Assembly: GCF_010093595.1 (NCBI RefSeq)
Contig: NW_022985457.1
Coordinates: forward strand, 678,608 to 742,607
DNA length: 64,000 nt
Direction of reading: 5' to 3'
DNA from: Mytilinidion resinicola
Lineage: Eukaryota; Ascomycota; Dothideomycetes; Mytilinidiales; Mytilinidiaceae
The translations under genes and the position numbers were made by a program. The notes beneath the pieces were generated by a model that saw only the letters and a list, made by a program, of their open reading frames with translations, was not told the DNA's origin and made no database searches. Positions 57,441 through 64,000 of the stretch are shown here, in pieces; position 1 is the first letter of the stretch, and every line of letters starts with the position of its first letter.

Positions 57441-57698
57441 CTAAGCGACGACCTCATCCGGTGCGGCCTCCTTCACATCCACCCGGTTCGGCCGCTTGAA
57501 GTCCGTGCGAGCTGGTGCATTGAAACCGGCGTGAGTTTCCATGTTGGTGAAGTTGGGCTGTGCAAAGCGGTAGCTTTGCGGTGGTGTGTCAGGAGCCTTT
57601 GCAGATTGAACTTGCGGAGGGGAGTCGTGATTGGGGTTGTAGTCGGTTTTCAAGTGAACCTGGAGGATGGGCGCTGAGATGGGTGTGAAGAAGAACAT
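57441..57698 (-). CDS. Possible 85-residue protein, unknown
   Basis: Open frame from the ATG at 57698 to the stop at 57441. The frame extends upstream to 57848, but that codon is GTG. Composition is not low-complexity (for example SYRFAQPNFTNMETHAGF), and a TATATAT stretch lies about 80 bp upstream of the ATG. No family recognised, no membrane segment beyond a short hydrophobic start. It could be chance. Confidence 0.35.
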   Translation of the reverse strand: MFFFTPISAPILQVHLKTDYNPNHDSPPQVQSAKAPDTPPQSYRFAQPNFTNMETHAGFNAPARTDFKRPNRVDVKEAAPDEVVA

Positions 57699-58633
57699 TG
57701 CTCGTTTTCGATTCTGGGATAAATGGATCGATGCGAATTTTGTGGGTGGGAATGGTGTAGACGGCAAACCTCCCAAATGATATATATGTGCCCCCACGCT
57801 CCGCCCCACGGCAGTGTCGGAAGGAAAACCCACCAACACGCTTCCCACTGACCATCACGGATCGCCCTTTGGCGGTTGTAACGCGGCTGTGGCGCGATGT
57901 CACCCGGGAGTGGCATGACCTCCTGCTGAGCTTACTTAATTTCGGGCACAACACATATTATCATAACGAGATAAACTGGTAGGGAATGTGTATATGCGCC
58001 TCCAGCTAGTAGCTAGTTTTCTAGCCTCGTCTCTGACCTTATCATCATCACGTGCCCTTGACTTCCATTTGCATTTCAATATGCCCCGCTAAGCCCATAA
58101 TCTCAGCCAGTCATCAGCATTAGCTGCATTAGCGTCATTCTCTGAAGCATAGGTGGTGTTTTTGGTGTTTCCTCGAGCTCTGATCCATCGACAGCAGTCT
58201 CTCGGCCCGAGTACTAGAGTGGGTGAGTGGATCAGGGAACTAGCACGTGGGCGGTGAGATCGTGACCATTCTCACCGTCTGATTCGCCAAGACTTAGACG
58301 CTTACTAGAGACGGTTTGATATCACAGACGGTGCTCGTTAGGTCCCGATCTTGTATTGCAGAGATGTACCCTTTGTAGTCAATTTAATACTCGCGGATCT
58401 TCTAACGCTCCGGATCTGAATTCACCAAATCCATGGCGGCGATCAGGGCAGCTGAGACCAGCCAGCCATGGCAGTCACGATGGCGTGCGCTAGTTGATAG
58501 CCATCGCCACTCTCTGAACCGGGCCTTTCTCCGCCTTCGATACACATCTCTCGTCAAAACTGACAACCTCAGGCTCTCCATCCCTCCCTAAAACTAACTC
58601 CTTCAAACTACCACATCTCTACCGCCCTTCACC
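57699..58633. promoter_or_regulatory. Intergenic, promoter region of the MDR oxidoreductase
   Basis: 935 bp. A pyrimidine-rich tract runs directly up to the start codon at 58634, as is usual for highly expressed fungal genes. No other gene is supported. Confidence 0.4.
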
Positions 58634-59653
58634 ATGCCTGAGAATATGAAAGCCTGGGTCTACGACGGCGCCGCCGGAGGCCTCGAGAAGAACCTGTACC
58701 AGCCTGCCGTTTACCACAAACCTCTCACGGCCTCCCTTTCCAATCAACAAGTCATGGTCGAAGTCATCAGCATGGCGCTCAACCCCGCCGATTACAAAAT
58801 CCCAGAACTCGGCCTTATCGCCAAAGCCATGGTCTCCACCCCGGCATCCCCAGGCATGGACTTCTGCGGCCGTGTTGCAGAAACCGGGCGCGCTATCGAC
58901 TCTCTCCAGATCGGCGAACTCGTCTTCGGCTACACCGGTGGACCCATCAAGTTCGGTACTCTAGGCCAATTCTGCGTCGTTCCCAAAGACGGCTGCATTC
59001 CTCTCCCTGCCGGCGTCGACGTCGACGATGCGGCCGCGCTTCCCGGTGCTGGCCTGACCGCGTACCAGTCCATCAAGGGCAACGTCAAGGAGGGAGACAA
59101 GATCTTCATCAACGGCGGTTCAGGAGGCGTCGGCACCTTTGCGATCCAAATCGCCAAGATTCTTGGCTGTCACGTGACAGTCTCGTGCTCTGGCGCGAAT
59201 GCGGAGCTGTGCAAGAGCATTGGGGCTGACGAGGCAATCGACTACAAGTCAGTCGACTTGATCGAAGAATTGAAGAAGAAGGGGGAGGTCTTCTCACTCG
59301 TGATCGACAACGTCGGTACTCCAACTGGCTTGTACAAAGCATCGAACTCGTTCTTGCTCTCGAACGGCAAGTACATTCAGGTGGGCTCCGAGATGTCCCT
59401 GTCAGCGACAACCAACATTGTGGGCAACTTCATGACCCCGCGGTTCTTCGGCGGTGGATCCCGCAAGTATGCGTTCGCTAGTGTTAAGACGAATTACGAG
59501 GATTTCTTGCAGCTGGGCAGGTGGATGCGAGATGGCAAGTTGAAGGCTGTGATCGATTCGAAGTTCGAATACGAGGATGCGCGGAAAGCTTTCGAGAAGC
59601 TAAGGACAGGTCGTGCGAAGGGGAAGATTATCATCCACGTCGGAAAGAAGTGA
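58634..59653 (+). CDS. MDR-superfamily NADPH:quinone/enoyl-type oxidoreductase
   Basis: Single exon of 339 residues. The alcohol-dehydrogenase-like N-terminal domain includes VISMALNPADYKIPE and GMDFCGRVAETG. The nucleotide-binding motif is INGGSGGVGTFAIQIAK (about 159-175), followed by a Rossmann fold with VSCSGANAELCKSIGADEAIDY. No structural or catalytic zinc ligands, so it belongs to the zinc-free quinone-oxidoreductase group. It likely reduces quinones or enones with NADPH in the cytosol. Codon use is strongly C-ending, suggesting good expression. Confidence 0.93.
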   Translation: MPENMKAWVYDGAAGGLEKNLYQPAVYHKPLTASLSNQQVMVEVISMALNPADYKIPELGLIAKAMVSTPASPGMDFCGRVAETGRAIDSLQIGELVFGYTGGPIKFGTLGQFCVVPKDGCIPLPAGVDVDDAAALPGAGLTAYQSIKGNVKEGDKIFINGGSGGVGTFAIQIAKILGCHVTVSCSGANAELCKSIGADEAIDYKSVDLIEELKKKGEVFSLVIDNVGTPTGLYKASNSFLLSNGKYIQVGSEMSLSATTNIVGNFMTPRFFGGGSRKYAFASVKTNYEDFLQLGRWMRDGKLKAVIDSKFEYEDARKAFEKLRTGRAKGKIIIHVGKK

Positions 59654-60024
59654 GACAAAAACACGGGATCCTGCAGGAGTCGGGGTTCCAGGTTTCTATC
59701 CAATCAGCTGGGCGCACCTGAGGGAACGTTCACTCAAGGTCATTCCTTTACTTTCTACGATAACCCGGATTGGGTTTGTTGTCTCTTCCAAGCAATCACG
59801 ATGAGATGAGTTCTTTTCGTTCTGAACTTTTCGGTTGGGCTGGGCTAAAACGAGGTATATGTGAACTGGTTTTTCTTTCTTCCACGATTTCTTTCTATAT
59901 TAGTAACCTCGTTCAGGCAATCATGGCGAGGTGTCTCTGTTTCATATAATGACTTTGTTTAAGCGTTTCTGAACAATCAATTTCGAGAATTCATACAACC
60001 CTAGCTGAGCCACCTAACATATTC
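59654..60024. other. Intergenic between convergent genes
   Basis: 371 bp of AT-rich 3' flank between the MDR gene (+) and the truncated hydrolase (-). Two similar CAATCATGGCGAGGTG/CAATCACGATGAGATG pieces are visible near 59790 and 59920. Confidence 0.4.
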
Positions 60025-60615
60025 CTACGGAGCACATGTCGTGTCAAATTTCCCAAAAGCTACCTGGCCCTCAACCTCCTTCCCTACTTCCAAACTATTC
60101 ATAATCTTCAATACATGTCCCGCAAACTCCTCCGGCTCAAACGAGTACCACGTATGATTCCCCGGCACCCTAAACCTCTCACACCCCAAAATCCTCGCCT
60201 GCTCCACCCCCGTCCTTATATACGCCGCCTCCCCACTCCCTGTCCCCGACGCTACCGCGATCCTCACCCCCGCCTCCTTGATCTTCAGCATCTCGGGACA
60301 ATAAATCGTCGACTGGATATACTCAAACTCCAGAAACATCAGCTGATCCTGCCTCCGGGACCCAGACTGCACAATCGGATCCACCGCCTTCAAACCCTCA
60401 TGCCCCACCAGCTTCTTCGCGAAAAAAGCCATCGCCGCCTCCGCGCCCTCCGTCACCCGGATACCCTGCACCTGGAAGCAGTAGTCGATCTCCGCGTTCA
60501 TCTCTGCTCGTGGGAGCAGCGCCATCGTCGGCGCTTCGTGCACGATGACGCTCTCCAGCACGTCAGGGTAGCTGGCCGCCAGCTGCAGCGCCAGCACGCC
60601 GCCGAGGCTGTACGA
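60025..60615 (-). pseudogene. 5'-truncated alpha/beta hydrolase
   Basis: The frame from 60615 to 60025 encodes 197 residues that begin at the nucleophile elbow (SYSLGGVLALQLAASYPDVLES) and contain VIVHEAPTMALLP. It ends after the histidine region (VPGNHTWYSFEPEEFAGHVLKIMNSL). A splice acceptor (gttag at 60616-60620) precedes it. In-frame stop codons lie just upstream, and I find no oxyanion-hole or N-terminal half in the 555 bp before the next gene. The missing N-terminal part suggests a decayed gene. A small unrecognised first exon remains possible. Confidence 0.55.
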
Positions 60616-61169
60616 CTAACTTATCTGAAAGGTTAGTAGGCGAGGTCAGAAGAAGCTATGCCCGGTAAAATGCTTCGGCTAATTCGAAAGGCGAGATATC
60701 TAGCCGATGGCGAATCAAACGGTAAATCAATGCATGTCTCTGGAGTTAGACCTGTATGTACGTCGTGCGAGCTCGATATTTGTCAGACTGCTGAAAAATA
60801 GGTGTATCCCGGAACTTGGTTGATACCTGTGTCCGGAGGACGGTTGTCCGTTGCTGAGTGGGCGTTTGAACACGTGATATATGCGGATATTCATCACCCC
60901 GGCGGGAGGTTATACGCTCCGCATCACTCTATGTTGTCCATACTGAGGTTATTATAGGGTTGTTTCTTTCTTAAAGTAATATGCTATGGTTTCCTGTATA
61001 CTTGTTCATGGTTTCTAGTAAGCACTAAGCGACCATTGCTAGTCTCTCTGTCACATGCAATTCCCCCATCGATCCAGAGGAATCTCAGAACCTTTTGCTA
61101 CTTTTGGAACTATTTTGACCGTATCAGGTTTGCAAGAACTGTAGGTGGTACCCCTACCCGCGAGAGCCC
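60616..61169. other. Intergenic between truncated hydrolase and SDR remnant
   Basis: AT-rich, with no coding sequence found on either strand. The missing half of the hydrolase should be here if the gene were whole, and is not. Confidence 0.4.
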
Positions 61170-62248
61170 TCAGCTCATTCCCTTATTAATCGTAAAACCC
61201 CTGGCCTCATTAGCGAACAAATCACCTATCAGAAAAACATGAACTTACCCATCAACAAACAGGTTATGCCCGTTCACCAGGCTCATCCTTGGGGTCAACA
61301 ATACAACCGTATCTCCGATCTCCTCGACCTGCCCAGTCCTACCTTGCCTGGCTTCGAATGCGGTCCACATATCTTCACCCGGCCCGCTAGTGGCATCGGC
61401 TAAGCCTGCGACGATTGCTGTTGGTAGGAAACCCGGCGGGATTGCGTTGACTCTGATGCTGTGGCTGCGAGCTTCTAGTGCAGCCTAGAAGTCGTCAGTC
61501 AAGTAAATACAGAACATCTATGCCGACTCACTGTCTTCGTGACACCGAGACAGGCGTGCTTCGATGCGGTATAGGCCGCGCTTCCCGCTATAGACTGAAG
61601 GGAGTTCACTAATGCGCAGTTCACGATGGAGCCTAGTTGGGGGTCTCGTCCCGGCTCACTAACAAACGTTGCTTAGTACTTAGTGTCATATCCGTGGAGT
61701 GGTCATGGATGACATACACTTCAATTGATGTCTGCGTCATCATCTGCCTCAGTTCATGCTTCGTGCAGAAGAATACACCTGACACGTTCAAATCCTGGAC
61801 TTTTGGAAGTGTTCGAGGGTGCCGTCGATAAGGAGGCACCACCACCTGTTATACCGGCAAAGTTTCTGACCTTCGTTAGTTTGTGGAACAGACTTGAGAG
61901 TTGCATCTTACGCGGCGTAATCGATCCTCCCGAGTTCCGCAACTGCTTCCATAATGGCTCTTTCTACATCGTCTTCTTTCGTCACATCCGCTCGGATAGT
62001 GAGGCACTGAGATAGGTCAGCACGCCAACTTTCACGAGCTTTTGAGCTCGCTCAAAATGTACTTTTGTCCCATACTCTTCTACTTTCTTTTTGCCCACGT
62101 TCATCGTCTCTTCACCCTGGATGTCCACGATAGCAACGCCTCCCGAGCCTTCTTTTGCAAAGGACACGGCGATGGCATTTCCTAGGCCTCGGGCTCCGCC
62201 GATGATGAAAGCTATGCCTAGTGCAAGGGGACCGGAACGCCGTGACAT
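61170..62248 (-). pseudogene. Short-chain dehydrogenase with two apparent frameshifts
   Basis: Exons (minus strand): 62248-62063, 62006-61912, 61865-61718, 61658-61532, 61484-61249, 61200-61170. The ends are sound: cofactor motif GGARGLGNAIA, ADVTKEDDVERAI, GRIDYAANFAGITGGG, GVFFCTKHELRQM, IVNCALVNS, catalytic YTASK and the typical tail LFVDGGFTINKG. Exon 3 is 148 nt, two short of the phase it needs. The family alignment moves through all three frames inside it, consistent with one lost base near 61835-61845 and another in the AAAA run near 61803-61807. All other junctions are in phase. Either a young pseudogene or two sequence errors at short runs. Confidence 0.65.
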
Positions 62249-62818
62249 TGTTTCTGACAGATGAAATGAAGATTATGTAGAATTGAGTTTATATGAGATA
62301 GCGTTCCGTAATTTTGTTTTGGCGTAGACCCTGCACTCCGCCTTTATGATGGGCTACGAAGAAAGCGGAGACGGGTCTGTATTACCGCACACTCAACTTT
62401 TCGTGACGCTGGAGGTGGGGTTGCTCCAATGCGGTACGGAACACAAAGCGCTGATGTGGGATTTGGAGATAACGGAAGAAGTGTACTACCCGGTGCTCTT
62501 TGCGAAGCATACTGTCGGTTCTGATCTTATCCCCGCGAGTTTTGGTACTCTCTACGAGCAGGGGAGCTTCGTGGTGATGGCTGCTGAACATCGCCGACCC
62601 CGCAGGTTGTCACGGGCGAGGAGTATTGCTCGAGGTGGTATCTGGGTCTACATGTTCTTGAGCGTTACGCGGCCTACAAACTCGATTTCAGGTTAGTCGG
62701 AATGTGACTTTGTCTGAGAGGTCTAATTGATATGCGACAATGATGTTTTCTAATTCCTGAATAATCAAGGGGGTTGATAATCTCACACCTCCTAATCCCT
62801 CCACGCACACCACCTCCC
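62249..62818. other. Intergenic, no supported gene
   Basis: 570 bp upstream of the SDR remnant, with no motif seen on either strand. Confidence 0.35.
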
Positions 62819-63200
62819 CCTCTTGGCGCTTCACCACCTTCTGATTGGCTCGGAGCAGTGCGGAGGAAGCTCCGGGCATTCACCTTTACGTCTCTCTACA
62901 CGTGATGCTATACGCAAGGCCGTACGTGATGCTATACGCGAGGCCGTACGTGATGCTATACACGAGGCCGTACGTGAGACTATACGTGAGCTCGTACGTG
63001 AGGCTATACGTGAGCTCGTACGTGAGCTTGTACGTGAGCTCGTACATAAGGCTATATAAATTGGCATGATGTAATTGCTTGTGTTGTACATGGCCGCATT
63101 TGGAGAGAGCATTCGGAATTAGTGAGCGAGTTAAGCGAGCGAATCGGAGGCTACGCAGCAGTGCTCCGAGCCAATCAGAAGGTGGTGAAGCGACAAGAGG
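62819..63200. mobile_element. Foldback element with 39-bp inverted ends and internal minisatellite
   Basis: 62819-62857 and 63162-63200 are inverted repeats matching at 38 of 39 positions (core CTTCACCACCTTCTGATTGG). C-rich/G-rich tracts continue outside both ends, so the exact borders and target duplication are unclear. The interior holds a 12-bp minisatellite. There is no transposase frame. It is probably a non-autonomous DNA element. Confidence 0.7.
62900..63055. repeat. 12-bp minisatellite, 13 units
   Basis: Thirteen contiguous 12-bp units based on ACGTGAGCTCGT/ACGTGATGCTAT. The first six alternate in 24-bp pairs and later units are more uniform. The unit length keeps frames open on both strands with a 4-residue periodicity, which is not evidence of a gene. 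Confidence 0.9.
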
Positions 63201-63204
63201 AGGG

Positions 63205-64000
63205 GGGGGGCGGGGAAGGAAAAAAAGGGGGGACATGAACAAAAAACAGAATCAACACTAAGTGCCCCCCACCTAAAATGCCATAAAAAAAGAAAAAGAT
63301 CAAGGAGTTTGAGGCGCGAACACCCGAAGAATACATCCCAGAAAAAAAAACGAGTACAAAAAAAACTGAACCTCGCAAAAGCGCAAGCGGAAGACAAAAC
63401 ACCGACCGACACAGATTAGCATCTAGCGCCGAACCACCCAAACAACACCCAGCCCCGACTAGCAGCAAACGACCAAAACCCACCAACCCACCCAAAACAA
63501 CGCATAACTAGACACGATGCGAATACACAAGAGATCAAGACCTGAGATCGAATCACCCCAAACTAGCCACACGAGAAGAAGCACCACCGCCCCCAAAACC
63601 ACAATCACCAGATACCCCCCCACCGAGGAACCACAAAGCGCATCCCCAACGACGGCCAAACCAAAAACCCCAAAGAACAGTAGCAAAAAACACAATACCA
63701 GAGATGAGCGAGGCGAAAAGAAGCGAGAAAAGCAAAGGACAAAAAACGCAATTGAAGAAAGAGAAAGCCACCGGAAGGCGAACCTACAAGAACACCTACG
63801 AGGAAACAAAGCCACGTACCAAGACTACCAGCAATGCGATGACCCCAAGGAAGCGAACACCTAGGAATGCCAAGCCAACAGAAGGCTTGGGAGACGGGGC
63901 CGTCGACACAACCGCCAAAACGAAGCGCGCAGCGTCAGACAGGAAAGTGCCGTATGAAGCAGAGCACAGAGACAAACAAAAAAGCAACCAGAGGACAGAA
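63205..64000. other. T-depleted DNA at the right edge, no supported gene
   Basis: From about 63.21 kb to the end the + strand is rich in A, C and G with very few T. By hand count about 52 T occur in the 760 bases 63241-64000 (roughly 7 percent). The change is abrupt, just after the foldback element. Long frames on the minus strand follow simply from the lack of A there. No protein family is recognised in any frame. Confidence 0.7.

Noticed and set aside
61801..61846. A 46-nt intron inside SDR exon 3 to avoid frameshifts
   Set aside because: It would keep the frame but delete the conserved spacer between the NAG-type motif and the NVSGVFF helix; two single-base losses fit the family better.
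62823..63112. Repeat proteins encoded across the 12-bp array on both strands
   Set aside because: A 12-bp unit keeps frames open automatically; there is no start context, signal peptide or conserved domain.
63175..63864. Frames of 106-118 codons in the T-poor right end
   Set aside because: Explained by base composition: few T on + means few A on the minus strand and so few stops; the translations are low-complexity.

Overview
The window is nuclear DNA of a filamentous ascomycete (Pezizomycotina; a Dothideomycete-like genome is my inference). The evidence is eukaryotic gene structure throughout: introns mostly 46-80 nt with GT/AG ends and CTNAN branch sites, fungus-specific families (fungal hybrid phytochrome, AcuK/Ert1 zinc-cluster regulator, Mediator MED7, LaeA-like methyltransferase, Dal5-type and UNC93-type transporters), AT-rich intergenic stretches and short DNA repeats. 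No rRNA, CRISPR or complete transposase gene was seen. I built the gene models by hand from splice signals and family motifs, and for each intact model the exon lengths sum to a multiple of three.

Layout. 1-4.07 kb: no supported gene. 4.1-8.9 kb: bacteriophytochrome-type hybrid histidine kinase (-). 10.9-12.7 kb: an unusual fusion of a HAL3/PPCDC-like flavoprotein fold with ankyrin-like repeats (+). 13.2-15.1 kb: methyltransferase in 13 exons, several only 13-23 nt (+). 15.5-16.2 kb: secreted Gly-rich protein (-). 17.3-19.8 kb: MED7 (-) divergent from a PAP2 lipid phosphatase (+). 19.9-32.8 kb: a redox and transport cluster with SDR (-), luciferase-like FMN monooxygenase (-), Dal5-type MFS (-), Baeyer-Villiger monooxygenase (+), UNC93-like MFS (+) and a second luciferase-like monooxygenase (+). 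The last five form a mirror-like arrangement. 32.8-33.6 kb: decayed repeat array. 33.7-35.2 kb: unknown membrane protein (-). 36.8-39.0 kb: amino-acid/choline-type permease (-) with a TA-flanked MITE about 310 bp upstream. 41.3-42.5 kb: Golgi-type glycosyltransferase (-). 45.6-48.4 kb: DHA1-type drug/H+ antiporter (+) with a splice-phase break. 50.0-52.3 kb: AcuK (+). 52.6-53.7 kb: microsatellites, a diverged tandem repeat and a run of hairpins ending in a Pol III-like signal. 54.0-54.9 kb: riboflavin kinase (-) with a 414-nt intron. 55.9-56.9 kb: mucin-like membrane protein (+). 57.4-57.7 kb: possible small protein (-). 58.6-59.7 kb: MDR oxidoreductase (+). 60.0-62.2 kb: a 5'-truncated hydrolase and a frameshifted SDR, both (-). 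62.8-63.2 kb: foldback element with a 12-bp minisatellite. 63.2-64 kb: strongly T-depleted DNA of unknown origin.

How the genes may work together (inference). The 19.9-32.8 kb group has the make-up of a catabolic or small secondary-metabolite cluster: two FMNH2-dependent monooxygenases and a Baeyer-Villiger enzyme to oxidise a heteroatom-containing or cyclic substrate, an SDR, an importer of the allantoate/vitamin type, and an UNC93-like carrier. The other genes look like ordinary housekeeping or sensory genes (light sensing, Mediator, gluconeogenesis control, FMN synthesis, lipid phosphatase). The right end looks like decaying, repeat-rich DNA.
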